Positions 1 through 9,505 of a stretch of DNA of 64,000 nucleotides are shown piece by piece (positions within the stretch are counted from its first letter, which is position 1; every line of letters begins with the position of its first letter). The stretch covers positions 63,715-127,714 of the forward strand of contig SACZ01000006.1 of NCBI GenBank assembly GCA_023369685.1, written 5' to 3'. A program made the translations under genes and the position numbers. The stretch comes from Prolixibacteraceae bacterium JC049. Lineage in GTDB: Bacteria > Bacteroidota > Bacteroidia > Bacteroidales > Prolixibacteraceae. Under the pieces are notes generated by a model. That model did not search any database. It was not told the origin of the DNA and worked only from the letters and a program-made list of their open reading frames with translations.

Positions 1-1369
1 AGTTCGTATTTTTTCCAGAACCCGACACCGAAACATCATAGTTAGTTCTGGTGGCAGTTCCATACATGAAGTCGTACCACTGTATATTGCCAAAAGCTAA
101 ATATTCACTATCAGGAAACTGTCCTCCATCTGTAATTTCGTATTTAAAGTCATTTTTGAATATATCTTCATGCTGAATATTATTTTCATCCATATAATCA
201 AAAACACTCTTGAAATTAAACATCGGAGCATCACCTTGCTCTTCCCAGGCTTTTCTCATTGTTGTGAAAAAAGTATACATATCTTCTTTTCGGGAATAAT
301 ATCTAGGAGTAGAGAATGTAGTACTTATACTTGCTCTTACAGAAGGCTCTTTTCCTCGTTTGGTAGTAACAACCAATACTCCTCCCGAACCACGCGAACC
401 ATAAATTACTGCTTCGGCATCTTTTAAAACCGAAATATTCTCCACATCATTCGGATTGATAAAATCTAAAGCGTTAATGCTTTCCTGAACAACACCATCT
501 ACTACCAACAATGGCGAAACACCTCTTCGGGAAACAGTACCTCCAATATTGAAGCTAACGCCGCCACCACCAACACGTCCGGGATTACTGTAACTAACAT
601 TCAATCCTGGAGCCAAACCAATCATCAAATTACTTAGCTTCTGTACTGGTCGGTTCTTTAACTGTTCGTTAGAAATTGTGGCAACCGATCCTGTTAAGTT
701 GGTTTTTCGCTTGGTTTGGTAACCTACGGCAACCACCTCATCTAAGTCGATAGCAGACTCTTGCAATACTACTTTTATATTGGTTCTATTGGCTACTTCA
801 ACCTCTTGCATTTCCATTCCTACAAACGAAAATTGCAGAATCGTTTTAGCATCTACTTCTAAACTAAATTTGCCGTCAATATCACTTGTAATACCTATTG
901 TAGTTCCTTTTACAACAATTGAAACACCCGGTAAAGGCTCTCCATTTTCATCAACAACTACACCGGCAACTTTTTGCTTTTGCTGATTCCCCACCATATC
1001 CTGACGCTCTTTGTCCTGATGTATCATTATATGCTTTCCTAAAACAGTATAAGTTACATCTGAACCATCAAATATCTTACTTAGAACATTTGACACTGAT
1101 GCAGAACGAACATTTAAATCTACTTTTTTTGTTACATCAACATCTCTGTTGTTGTACATAAAGTAATAATCAGATTGTTCTTCTATTTGCTCCAGAATAA
1201 ACTTAATCTGCTTATTCTTGTAGTTTAAATTTAGCTTCGCTTTTTGTGCACTGCCTGCTGTTACACTAAGAGTTGCTAAAATCGTTAAAAAGAAGGTTAG
1301 TCTCATAATTACCAATAATTTTTGCATCCCTGGATTACTCCGGCATACCTTCATTAAATTTTTTTTCAT
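1..1369 (-). CDS. SusC/RagA-type TonB-dependent receptor, N-terminal part (runs off window start)
   Basis: Outer-membrane, TonB-dependent importer of a large substrate, probably a glycan or peptide. Translating the minus strand from the ATG at 1367-1369 gives an open frame to the window edge. It has a signal-like hydrophobic stretch (about residues 18-40), an STN domain (about 45-100, which contacts FecR in this class), a carboxypeptidase-regulatory-like domain (about 130-200, with GEPLPGVSIVVKGT) and the start of the plug (VLKDAEAVIYGSRGSGGVLVV). FecR and a sigma factor lie directly upstream on the same strand, so this receptor is inferred to signal its own transcription. The C-terminal barrel and any SusD partner are outside the window, so the substrate cannot be inferred. 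Confidence 0.93.
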   Translation of the reverse strand, partial: MKKNLMKVCRSNPGMQKLLVIMRLTFFLTILATLSVTAGSAQKAKLNLNYKNKQIKFILEQIEEQSDYYFMYNNRDVDVTKKVDLNVRSASVSNVLSKIFDGSDVTYTVLGKHIMIHQDKERQDMVGNQQKQKVAGVVVDENGEPLPGVSIVVKGTTIGITSDIDGKFSLEVDAKTILQFSFVGMEMQEVEVANRTNIKVVLQESAIDLDEVVAVGYQTKRKTNLTGSVATISNEQLKNRPVQKLSNLMIGLAPGLNVSYSNPGRVGGGGVSFNIGGTVSRRGVSPLLVVDGVVQESINALDFINPNDVENISVLKDAEAVIYGSRGSGGVLVVTTKRGKEPSVRASISTTFSTPRYYSRKEDMYTFFTTMRKAWEEQGDAPMFNFKSVFDYMDENNIQHEDIFKNDFKYEITDGGQFPDSEYLAFGNIQWYDFMYGTATRTNYDVSVSGSGKNTN

Positions 1370-1457
1370 AATTTTACGATTCGAGTTTATTGAATCAGTT
1401 ATGTTGCTGTCGCCAAACTGCATTACATAACCAATTCATATTTAACAATAAACTTTT

Positions 1458-1488
1458 AAAACAGAGAAGGGTCCAAGCTTCTCTGTTT
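1458..1488 (-). terminator. Hairpin between fecR and susC (attenuator or terminator)
   Basis: AAACAGAGAAG (1459-1469) pairs with CTTCTCTGTTT (1478-1488) as an 11-bp stem with a loop of about 8 bases. It starts 2 bases past the fecR stop codon. On the minus strand the stem is followed by a weak TTTTAAAAGTTT tract. It probably ends or attenuates sigma-fecR transcription so that susC is read from its own promoter. Confidence 0.6.
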
Positions 1489-1489
1489 T

Positions 1490-2491
1490 TTAGTTTTTAG
1501 GTTTAATTCTTATTATATCTCCATCTATTTCATATGATATTGGTGTTATTATTGAAATCATTTTAAGCACCTCTTTTAAGTTTTCAGTTTTGGTTTTAAA
1601 AGTGTAACCTTCCCTATCAGCCAAGCGTGGATCTAGAATAATTTTAACACCAAACCAGCTTTCCAGATAATCAACTACCTCGCCCAACGATTGGTTATTA
1701 AAAACGAGTAAGTTGCGTGTCCAGGCTGTTGTCATACTTGTTTCCGTTAGTTTTCTCACCTGAAACTTATTGCCTGTAAGTTCTAATTGGTCATTGGGAT
1801 TAAGCTTACTCAACTCTTTATCGCGTTGATTTAGTACCTGCACCTTACCCGAAACCAAAGTTACAGCAGTGCTGTTTCTCTTGCTATTCTCGTTAACATT
1901 GAACTTTGTACCAAACACTTTTACTTTCAGTCGTGAAGTGTTAACCACAAAATGATGCTGTGTGCTCTTTACCACATCGAAATAGCACTCTCCTTTTATA
2001 AAAACTTCGCGATTATTGGCGGCATAGGTATTGGCATACTTTAATTCCGCTCCTGAGTTCAACCATACTTTGGTACTATCAGGTAAAAGCAATTGTGTTT
2101 TACTCCCTGGTGGAGCTACAACAGTTGAATAGGTAATCACCTCCTCAACAGCATCTTTCCCCAGCCAGTTGCCTGCCAAAAATATGAGTACCACAGCTGC
2201 AGCAACCGATAACCATTTTACCACTGGTTGCCACGGAATCAATCGTGGTTTCTTTTCAATGCGTTGCATCAACTGTTGCCACAATTGTTCTTCATTGGGC
2301 TTATAAGTATCATCACTATTGTGTGAGATTTGCCATGCCGAAATTATCTCATCCAGTACCACTCCATTATCAGGAGAAAGAGACAGCCATTGCTTAAGTT
2401 CCTCTTTCTGCTCATTCGATTCCGTGCCATTCAAGTAGGCCGAAATTATATTCCAAGGTACGTTTTGTTGTTCCATAGTATATGCTTTCAC
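1490..2491 (-). CDS. FecR-family anti-sigma factor
   Basis: Inner-membrane anti-sigma factor that holds or activates the sigma factor encoded just upstream when the SusC receptor binds ligand. The 333-residue protein has an acidic cytoplasmic N-terminal region, one membrane helix (about residues 89-107, WLSVAAAVVLIFLAGNW), a periplasmic FecR domain (about 115-215, with SGAELKY and GECYFDVV) and a C-terminal DUF4974-like STN-interacting domain (about 255-330). Length and order are normal for Bacteroidota FecR proteins. It lies 104 bp downstream of the sigma gene and 120 bp upstream of susC. A second start five residues in (MEQQN) is also plausible. Confidence 0.93.
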   Translation of the reverse strand: MKAYTMEQQNVPWNIISAYLNGTESNEQKEELKQWLSLSPDNGVVLDEIISAWQISHNSDDTYKPNEEQLWQQLMQRIEKKPRLIPWQPVVKWLSVAAAVVLIFLAGNWLGKDAVEEVITYSTVVAPPGSKTQLLLPDSTKVWLNSGAELKYANTYAANNREVFIKGECYFDVVKSTQHHFVVNTSRLKVKVFGTKFNVNENSKRNSTAVTLVSGKVQVLNQRDKELSKLNPNDQLELTGNKFQVRKLTETSMTTAWTRNLLVFNNQSLGEVVDYLESWFGVKIILDPRLADREGYTFKTKTENLKEVLKMISIITPISYEIDGDIIRIKPKN

Positions 2492-2595
2492 CTATTATGT
2501 CGCAACACTTCCTTCTATCCCCCAATAAAAAAGTAAGTTTTTTTCAGAAACCTAAGCACAATCCACACTAAACACTAAATATCAACAACTTAAAA

Positions 2596-3177
2596 TCAAA
2601 CCAAACTCATAAAGAATATTTGATCGTAATATGGTTTTAAGGAGATACGTAATTTTTTCAAGGCAATGCCAACGTGATTTTCCACTGTTTTGGGCGAAAC
2701 ACCCAATAGTTCTGCAATTTCTTTATGAGACATCTTTTCTTCTCGTGCCAAGCGGTATATTTTTTGGCTTTTTTCAGGTAAGTCGTTAATTGCATCTTCA
2801 ATAATCGCTCTCAGCTTATCTGGCTCCATTGTCTCTTCTCTGGCAATGGTTTCTTTATCTTGCAGATCAGGTAAATCTAAATCAACAAATACCCAATTCT
2901 TTTTTTGCCTTAAATGGCTAATGGCTTTAAATCGGGCCGATTGAAAAAGATAGCTCTTCAATGAATGTTTTATCACCAACTGCTCTTTCTTCTCCCACAA
3001 GCTGGTGAAGATATCCAGTGCAATCTCTTCCGAAATGTATCTATCTTTTACATACATATTCAAAAAACGACACAAATCAGCAAAGTAACAATCGAAAAGA
3101 AAACGATATGCCGCCATATCCCCTCTTCTCACTTTCTGAAAAGCTTCCTTATCGTTTTTAAATGCAAATTGTTTCAT
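2596..3177 (-). CDS. ECF RNA polymerase sigma factor (FecI-like)
   Basis: Extracytoplasmic-function sigma-70 factor of 193 residues. Region 2 spans about residues 25-92, and region 4 about 125-178 with the helix-turn-helix KEIAELLGVSPKTVENHV. The order sigma, fecR, susC on one strand is the standard Bacteroidota trans-envelope signalling arrangement, so its target is inferred to be the susC next to it. It differs in sequence from the second sigma factor of the window (62279-62806), so the two systems are probably insulated from each other. Confidence 0.93.
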   Translation of the reverse strand: MKQFAFKNDKEAFQKVRRGDMAAYRFLFDCYFADLCRFLNMYVKDRYISEEIALDIFTSLWEKKEQLVIKHSLKSYLFQSARFKAISHLRQKKNWVFVDLDLPDLQDKETIAREETMEPDKLRAIIEDAINDLPEKSQKIYRLAREEKMSHKEIAELLGVSPKTVENHVGIALKKLRISLKPYYDQIFFMSLV

Positions 3178-3289
3178 TGTGTTCAGCCAAATGTCGCGAT
3201 AAAAATTTGCAAAAATAAATCACATACACAAATCCACAGTACAACAGCCTCAGCAGCAACAAACTTACACATTTATCGCCAATTACAAC

Positions 3290-3317
3290 AAAAGGCAACC
3301 CAAACGGATTGCCTTTT
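3290..3317 (-). terminator. Intrinsic terminator after the M3 peptidase
   Basis: AAAAGGCAA (3290-3298) and TTGCCTTTT (3309-3317) form a perfect 9-bp stem with a 10-base loop, 22 bases beyond the peptidase stop. The T-rich arm makes it usable as a terminator for the peptidase gene. Confidence 0.75.
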
Positions 3318-3338
3318 CCTGATTTATAATGAATAAGC

Positions 3339-5222
3339 TTATTTTTCCAGCTTTTCAATTTCAATGGCCAATTGGTCAACCAATTTATCCAACTGATTGA
3401 TTACTGCCAAAATAGTTTCAGGCTTCGATAAATCTACACCTGCTTTTTTCAACTGCTCCATTGGGAAGTCGTTTCCACCCGAACGTAGCAATGTGATATA
3501 TCTCTCCAAAGCTGCTTCACGGTCTTTCTTCGATCCTTCAGTAACATCTTTGTACAATTTTGCCGATGAAGCAAAACAAGTAGCGTACTGATATACATAG
3601 AATGGAGAATTGTAGAAATGAGGAATACGAGTCCATGGGTAGTTAGAGTATTTTGTTTTCTCCGAAACATCTCCATAGTACTTCTCGGCTAAACCTTGCC
3701 ATACATTTGTTAGTGCTTTGGCATTGATAGGTTGTCCTTTTTCTGCCATAGTGTGTACCTGATATTCGTAATCGGCAAACATCGACTGTGCATAGAAAGT
3801 TCCGATAATTCCCTGAATAGCCTGATTCAACAATGCGATACGCTCTTTAGGATCTTTGGTATTTTTCATCATGTGATCCAACAACAAACGCTCGTTGAAA
3901 GTAGAAGCTACCTCGGCAACGAAAATGGTATAACCGTGAGTGGCAAATGGCTGCGTCTCGTTAGACAATGTAGTGTGCATGGTGTGTCCTAACTCATGCG
4001 CCAATGTAAATACGTAATCCAATGTTTCGTCGTAGTTCAACAACATGTATGGGTGAACACCATATACTCCTGAAGAGAAAGCTCCTGAACGTTTTCCCGG
4101 GTTCTCGTATACATCTAACCAACCGCTTGAAGTAGCCACTTTAAGCTTTTCCTGGTAATCTTTACCCAATGGCAAAACCGATTCTGTTACAATATCAACA
4201 GCCTCTTCGTATGGATATGATTTGTTGAAGTCAACCAAGCTGATTGATCCATCGAAACCATAATACTTTTCCAATTGCAATACCTTCTTACGAAGTTTGT
4301 AGTACTTCTGTACAGGAGCAGTGTGCTCTTTTACAGTATTAATCAGGTTCAGGTAAACATCTTTAGGAATGTTGTTTCCTTCTAAAGCAGCATCCAACGA
4401 CGAAGCATAATTTCTGGCTCTTGCACTAGCCCAATCCGACTGAACAATACCGTTGTAAATGGCTGCATAAGTATTCTTGTTTTGGAAATATACATCGTAA
4501 AGAGCTTCGTACACTTTCTTACGATCTTCCTGGTTCTTATTGTTGGTTACCACTTGCGAGTAAACTCCTGGAGTAACCGTTACTTTTGAACCATCAGACA
4601 ATGTAACTTCTTTGAATTTGATATCAGTAGTAGACAATGCTCTAAATACCGATTGAGCCGTACCGTTAACCTGAGAGAAGTAAGAAAGCAATTGCTCCAT
4701 CTTCTCACTTAGTACATGCTTCTGCAAGCGATACATATCCAATAAGCTGAATTTATGATCCTTCAATCCATCGTTTTCAGCAATCCATTTCTTCATGGTT
4801 GCTTCCGGAATTTGAAGCATCTCAGGCGAGATCCATGCTGTTGCCACACCAAAGTTAGCAAACAACAAACGTACCTTTTGTAGTTTAGCCTGCAGGTCCA
4901 TATTGCGCGAATCAACAGTGCTCTGGAACGACACAAACTGATACACTTTATAGGCCTTTTTCATTAAACCTTCCTGAACATTTAACAGTTTCTGCAGGTT
5001 GTCGGCACTTATGTTTAATGTACCTTTAAAACCTTGAATGGCTTTCATATCTTCCGAGATAGCTTTGAAGTCAGCTTCCCAGGCATTCCAGTCTTTGTAG
5101 ATATCGGAAAAGTTCCACTTGTACTTTTCTGGAATCTCTTCACGACTTTTGTAGCTTACCTGCGCATTACTTTGCGCAGCAATAAAACCCACTAAGGCTA
5201 ATAAAATTAGAATTCTCTTCAT
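3339..5222 (-). CDS. pepF: Oligoendopeptidase F, M3 family, exported
   Basis: Zinc metallopeptidase that cleaves short peptides. The 627-residue protein begins with a clear signal peptide (MKRILILLALVGFIAAQSNA), so it acts in the periplasm or outside, unlike cytoplasmic PepF. The zinc-binding, catalytic HELGH motif is at residues 409-413 (H409, E410, H413), inside an M3 C-terminal domain running from about 215 to 600. An oligopeptidase N-terminal helical domain occupies about 120-200. Length fits the family. It is monocistronic, with a terminator at 3290-3317 and its own upstream region from 5223. It is transcribed divergently from the helicase at 5595. Confidence 0.95.
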   Translation of the reverse strand: MKRILILLALVGFIAAQSNAQVSYKSREEIPEKYKWNFSDIYKDWNAWEADFKAISEDMKAIQGFKGTLNISADNLQKLLNVQEGLMKKAYKVYQFVSFQSTVDSRNMDLQAKLQKVRLLFANFGVATAWISPEMLQIPEATMKKWIAENDGLKDHKFSLLDMYRLQKHVLSEKMEQLLSYFSQVNGTAQSVFRALSTTDIKFKEVTLSDGSKVTVTPGVYSQVVTNNKNQEDRKKVYEALYDVYFQNKNTYAAIYNGIVQSDWASARARNYASSLDAALEGNNIPKDVYLNLINTVKEHTAPVQKYYKLRKKVLQLEKYYGFDGSISLVDFNKSYPYEEAVDIVTESVLPLGKDYQEKLKVATSSGWLDVYENPGKRSGAFSSGVYGVHPYMLLNYDETLDYVFTLAHELGHTMHTTLSNETQPFATHGYTIFVAEVASTFNERLLLDHMMKNTKDPKERIALLNQAIQGIIGTFYAQSMFADYEYQVHTMAEKGQPINAKALTNVWQGLAEKYYGDVSEKTKYSNYPWTRIPHFYNSPFYVYQYATCFASSAKLYKDVTEGSKKDREAALERYITLLRSGGNDFPMEQLKKAGVDLSKPETILAVINQLDKLVDQLAIEIEKLEK

Positions 5223-5594
5223 TTGTTTTTATTTATCGATTCAATAAAACTTGCAATGGTTATACAATCTAAACTCGATTTCGTTTAAAATTTCGCTATC
5301 GGAACAGCAAGAATTTTTCTTGCGAAACTATATTAAAACCCACTATTTACAGGCATTCCAACAGAAAAACAAACCATCCAGCTTATCTTGGTAGTAACTT
5401 AGTCGTTGTAAAACGGAAAATGTTACGATAAAGTTGAAAAAATTTATTGAATGCTGCATTTAAAGCAAAATTCGTACCTTTTCGTACAACAACATTCTGT
5501 TATAACAAGAAACAGGTGCTTGATTTATATTATAATCTTACCTTTGCCCCCCATTTATACATCGTCCTGAAAAGGATTAACACAATATTTGCTA
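5223..5594. other. Divergent intergenic region between pepF and rhlE-like helicase
   Basis: This stretch carries no convincing gene. It holds the upstream regions of two divergent genes. A perfect 7-bp inverted repeat, GCAAGAA (5307-5313) and TTCTTGC (5317-5323), lies about 85-100 bp upstream of the pepF start and could be an operator. The helicase promoter is described separately. Confidence 0.5.
5520..5546 (+). promoter_or_regulatory. Bacteroidota-type promoter of the DEAD-box helicase
   Basis: A TTG box at 5520-5522 is followed after 16 bases by TACCTTTG at 5539-5546, matching the Bacteroidota minus-7 consensus TAnnTTTG. Transcription would begin near 5553, about 40 bases before the start codon. 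The second DEAD-box helicase gene has the same TACCTTTG octamer at 62945-62952. Confidence 0.6.
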
Positions 5595-6869
5595 ATGCAA
5601 TTCAAAGATTTGGATTTAATAAAGCCTATTTTGAAGGCTTTAGATGAGGAGAAATACATCGAACCAACTTCTATTCAGGAAAAAGCAATTCCACATATTT
5701 TAAATAGAAGCGACGTATTGGGAAGCGCTCAAACAGGAACAGGAAAGACAGCAGCTTTTGCGATTCCTATTTTGCAAAACCTTTTTGTGGAACGCAGACA
5801 GGATAAAAATCATCGCAGAATAAAGGCGTTGGTTATCACTCCTACCCGCGAGTTGGCTATCCAGATTGGAGAAAGTTTTTCGACTTACGGAAAATACACT
5901 GGCATTAAAAATACGGTGATCTTTGGAGGTGTAAATCAGCGACCTCAGGTAAATGCTCTAAAAGCCAGAGTAGATATTTTGGTAGCTACACCAGGAAGAT
6001 TACTCGATCTGATGGATCAGGGATTCATTCACCTGAAACACATCGAATATTTTGTGTTGGACGAAGCCGATAGAATGTTAGACATGGGCTTTATCCATGA
6101 TATACGAAAGATATTGGCTAAACTTCCTACCAAAAGGCAATCGCTTTTCTTCTCGGCCACCATGCCCGATAATATTTTAGAGCTTTCGAAGAAAATTCTT
6201 TGGAAACCTGAAAAGGTAGAGGTGAATCCGGTGTCGTCCACAGCAGAGACCATTCAGCAGTATATGTATTACACCAACAGGTCGACCAAAAACCAGCTTT
6301 TGCTGCATATTCTCAAGAATAACAATATTGAGCAGGCGCTACTTTTCTCCAGAACCAAGCACGGATCAGACAGAATTGTGCGTAACCTGAAGAACAAAAA
6401 GATTACGGCAGCGGCTATTCATGGCGACAAGTCGCAAAACCAAAGGCAAAAAGCACTTACGCAGTTTAAAGCAGGAGAAATTCAGGTATTGGTGGCAACC
6501 GATATTGCTGCCCGAGGAATTGACATTGATAAACTGAAACATGTAATCAATTACGACATTCCTAATGTGGCCGAGACTTACGTGCACCGTATTGGTCGTT
6601 GCGGAAGAGCAGGCGAAGAAGGCGTTGCCATCTCATTGTGCGAGCCAGAAGAAAATGCATTTGTAAGGGATATCGAGAAATTGATTAATCTGAAGATCGA
6701 TCGAATTAAAGATCATCCATATCCTCAGACCGATAAGCCGATGAATGCCAAAGAGAAGAAGGAGTTTGAAAAAGAAAAACAACGACGCAAGCAAGAGTTT
6801 TTTGCCGCAAGAAAGAAAAGCCAGAATCGTCCCAACTCATCGAAATTCTCTAAAAAGAAAAGAAACTAA
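5595..6869 (+). CDS. DEAD-box ATP-dependent RNA helicase, RhlE-like
   Basis: Cytoplasmic RNA helicase for RNA remodelling, with likely roles in ribosome assembly or RNA decay. It shows the Q motif region (PTSIQEKAIP), motif I (AQTGTGKT), Ia (PTRELA), II (DEAD in VLDEADRMLDMGF), III (SAT), V (ATDIAARGID) and VI (HRIGRCGRAG). The C-terminal tail from about residue 370 is strongly basic (KEKKEFEKEKQRRK), as in RhlE proteins that use it for RNA binding. I start it at the ATG 5595 (MQFKDLDL) rather than the in-frame TTG 6 bases earlier. The resulting 424 residues fit the family. Confidence 0.95.
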   Translation: MQFKDLDLIKPILKALDEEKYIEPTSIQEKAIPHILNRSDVLGSAQTGTGKTAAFAIPILQNLFVERRQDKNHRRIKALVITPTRELAIQIGESFSTYGKYTGIKNTVIFGGVNQRPQVNALKARVDILVATPGRLLDLMDQGFIHLKHIEYFVLDEADRMLDMGFIHDIRKILAKLPTKRQSLFFSATMPDNILELSKKILWKPEKVEVNPVSSTAETIQQYMYYTNRSTKNQLLLHILKNNNIEQALLFSRTKHGSDRIVRNLKNKKITAAAIHGDKSQNQRQKALTQFKAGEIQVLVATDIAARGIDIDKLKHVINYDIPNVAETYVHRIGRCGRAGEEGVAISLCEPEENAFVRDIEKLINLKIDRIKDHPYPQTDKPMNAKEKKEFEKEKQRRKQEFFAARKKSQNRPNSSKFSKKKRN

Positions 6870-7624
6870 TTGTTGAGTGAGGTTGAAAAGTAGGAAAGTT
6901 TTAAAGTCGAAATGTTAGATCTTCTGTTTCCTTTCCTGCTGATTCCATCAGTACAATAGAAAATACTAATAAACGAATTACCGATTAAAGTATATTATGC
7001 AACTAATCGGTGGTTCGTTCATTCCCATAGTTTAGTTTCTTTTTAACTATTCCATAAAAAACACAAAGTAGTACTGAGTTACACAAAGATTTTCCCAAAG
7101 GCACTCCTTCCTTCTTCTCCTACTCCAAGCAACTTGTAACAAACAACTTACCCTCCTAACACAAACTACAAAGTCTAAGCAAATAAATACAAGAGCTGTC
7201 GACTATGAAAACTACAACATAACATTGACTTCCAACAAAAACAATATTTCATAATTTTTAAACGCATTACTTTTCATAGTTAAATGTAATTCCTACATTT
7301 GGAACAACAACAACCCTCAAGGACTACACTATAGCGAATATAATAGTAAACTTAGTGGGTGTTATAAATACGTTTCCTTCAAGGCGAAAAAAAGAAAACC
7401 AAACTGAGAATTGAAAGAACTAACAATAAATATTGAAAAGATACTAACTGCTTCGAAAAAATTTTGTTTTGCCAACGCGCTTCTGTCCTTCGGGACAGTT
7501 GGGATAACCAACGCACATTGCACACTTCTGCAAATCGCGCAAACCGACCCACAAACCCAAAATTGCAAAAGAGTGCAATCTCTCCACTCCCTTTTCAGTA
7601 CTGTACCTAAAAAAAACAATAACT
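6870..7624. other. Long intergenic region left of the Qat operon
   Basis: This 755-bp stretch has no convincing coding sequence. It contains an inverted repeat ACCGATTA/TAATCGGT (6980-6987 and 7004-7011), a CACAAAG-type intergenic motif (about 7059-7090) like those found on the opposite strand inside the 274-bp array, and the two flanking elements described at 7466-7485 and 7513-7573. The 75-codon open frame at 7411-7638 lies across these elements and overlaps qatA, so I do not treat it as a gene. Confidence 0.6.
7466..7573 (+). repeat. Left flanking element pair (A then B) next to the Qat operon
   Basis: Element A (7466-7485) reads GTTTTGCCAACGCGCTTCTG. It is followed by the hairpin CTGTCC-TTCG-GGACAG at 7483-7498, and then by element B (7513-7573), which begins GCACATTG and ends AATTGCAAAAGAG. 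Related copies of both lie just past the operon at 12462-12537 in the order B then A. They may be cassette or insertion boundaries. That reading is inference from sequence similarity alone. Confidence 0.5.
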
Positions 7625-9505
7625 ATGTGGCACGATAATGAGACAGATAAAGATTTACTAGGTTTTAATGTTCATTCAGAATTACTGAAAGACATTGTAA
7701 TTGATGAAAAAATGCTCCCTATATCAATAGGATTATTTGGCGACTGGGGAAGTGGAAAATCTAGCATAATGAAAATGTTAGAGAATAAACTTAGGGAACA
7801 GAAAAAAGTTGTTGTTATAACTTTTAATGGATGGGTTTTTGAAGGTTATGACGATGCAAAATCCGCACTTGTAGAATCCATCTTAAAATCCATTGTTAAG
7901 GAAAAGAAAATTTCAGCAAGAGGGGTTGATGCTGCAAAAGAACTTTTAAAAAAAGTTGATTGGTTAAGATTAGGAAAAATGGCTGTCACAAACGTTGGAA
8001 TGCCAATCGCTAAAGCTTATGCAACTGGTGGTCTTAGCTTAATAGGAGATGGATTGTCAAAATTCGCAGATTTATTCGACAACCCTGATCAACTAATGGA
8101 AAAATTGAAATCTGAGGAAGGTAAAAAATTACAAGGTGAATTAAATGGCATTATAAAAAGTAACAAAGAATCTAAAAACAAAACACCAAAAGTTGTAAGA
8201 GATTTTCGAAAAGAATTTGAAAAGACTATTGATAAATGCGAAATTGATTCACTAGTTATTATGGTAGATGATCTAGATAGGTGTACTCCAGATAGAATAA
8301 TAGATAATTTAGAAGCAATTAAATTATTTCTAAATGTTAAAAAAACGGCTTTTATAATTGGTGCAGATAAACGAATTGTCAAACATGCAATTCAGTACAG
8401 GTATAAGGCTAAAGATCTCCGAGATTCCGAAAATGGAGAATATGAAAACCTTGTCAATGATTATTTAGAAAAACTCATTCAAGTTCCATATATTTTACCA
8501 AAACTCTCTGAAATGGAGGTTGAAACCTATTTAACTCTTCTCCTTTGTCAAGATGAACTGAGTGATAGGTTCGAAGAAATAGTTGAGGCTTTTGCTGTAT
8601 TCAGGGAAAAAGATAAATATTCAACTTTTGGATATCAAAATGTAAAAGATATTGTCGGTGAATCTATTCCTTTAAACCAATTGTCAATAATACCAACTTT
8701 AGCACCATTAATTGCAGAAGGGTTAAAAGGGAATCCTCGGCAAATTAAACGGTTCTTAAATGCTTTTACAATTCGTAAGAAGCTCGCAAATGCTGCTAAG
8801 ATTAAGGAATTCAGAGATGACATACTGATTAAACTTATGATCTTAGAATATATGGATGATCCACATTTCCAAGAGCTTTTTAATTTGCAATCCTCAGAAA
8901 ATGGATTCCCCACATTGATCAAAAAAGCTGAAGAAAATTTAGAGGAAATAGAAGCTACATTAGAAGAATTTTCTAGTTGGAAAAAGTCAAATTTGATAAA
9001 ATGGTTCCGAATGGAACCTCAGCTTAAAGGTGAGGATTTAAGGGATTATTTCTGGCTCTCACGAGATAAGCTTAGCGCCTCTTTACAGTCAGTAAATTTA
9101 GTTCCTCCAATTGTGAAAGCAATATATAAAGACTTAATAGAATTGCAATCAGAGCGTAAAATTTACTCAAAGATCAAAAATATCGGAAGCGACCTGAATA
9201 GTACAGACTATATCGATAAGCTTGTTGATTTAACATGCAAGGCTATAATTAAAACTCCAAAAGAGAAAAGAGGGCATATTATAATGTGTGCTTTTATTGA
9301 AGAAAAGTCCCAATACATACATGAATATCAAAAAGCTTTAGAAAGTATTCCTGTTTTTAATAACATCCCTGCTTCTGTTGGAAATATGCTTCATTCAATT
9401 GAAGCCAAGGGAATTAAAATCGCAGGAATTATTAGTGAGATAAATAAACATAAAGACACGAAAGTTTTTAAAGCATACAACCTAAAATCTAATCCAAAAA
9501 AATAA
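7625..9505 (+). CDS. qatA: QatA-like KAP-family P-loop ATPase
   Basis: Predicted ATPase of the QatABCD anti-phage system. The 626-residue protein has a KAP-type P-loop with Walker A GDWGSGKSS at residues 39-47 and Walker B IMVDDLD at about 212-218. A helical insertion at roughly 115-160 includes a hydrophobic stretch. KAP ATPases are known to be anchored at or near the membrane. A KPNTPase-typical region, GNPRQIKRFLNAF, lies at about residue 365-380. The stop codon overlaps the qatB start as TAATG, which suggests translational coupling. The operon is visibly more AT-rich than the surrounding housekeeping genes, consistent with horizontal transfer. The KAP identity is firm. The Qat assignment rests on the full gene order. 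Confidence 0.9.
   Translation: MWHDNETDKDLLGFNVHSELLKDIVIDEKMLPISIGLFGDWGSGKSSIMKMLENKLREQKKVVVITFNGWVFEGYDDAKSALVESILKSIVKEKKISARGVDAAKELLKKVDWLRLGKMAVTNVGMPIAKAYATGGLSLIGDGLSKFADLFDNPDQLMEKLKSEEGKKLQGELNGIIKSNKESKNKTPKVVRDFRKEFEKTIDKCEIDSLVIMVDDLDRCTPDRIIDNLEAIKLFLNVKKTAFIIGADKRIVKHAIQYRYKAKDLRDSENGEYENLVNDYLEKLIQVPYILPKLSEMEVETYLTLLLCQDELSDRFEEIVEAFAVFREKDKYSTFGYQNVKDIVGESIPLNQLSIIPTLAPLIAEGLKGNPRQIKRFLNAFTIRKKLANAAKIKEFRDDILIKLMILEYMDDPHFQELFNLQSSENGFPTLIKKAEENLEEIEATLEEFSSWKKSNLIKWFRMEPQLKGEDLRDYFWLSRDKLSASLQSVNLVPPIVKAIYKDLIELQSERKIYSKIKNIGSDLNSTDYIDKLVDLTCKAIIKTPKEKRGHIIMCAFIEEKSQYIHEYQKALESIPVFNNIPASVGNMLHSIEAKGIKIAGIISEINKHKDTKVFKAYNLKSNPKK

Noticed and set aside
7411-7638. A 75-codon plus-strand frame left of qatA
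   Set aside because: It runs through the flanking repeat elements, overlaps the qatA start, and has no family features.
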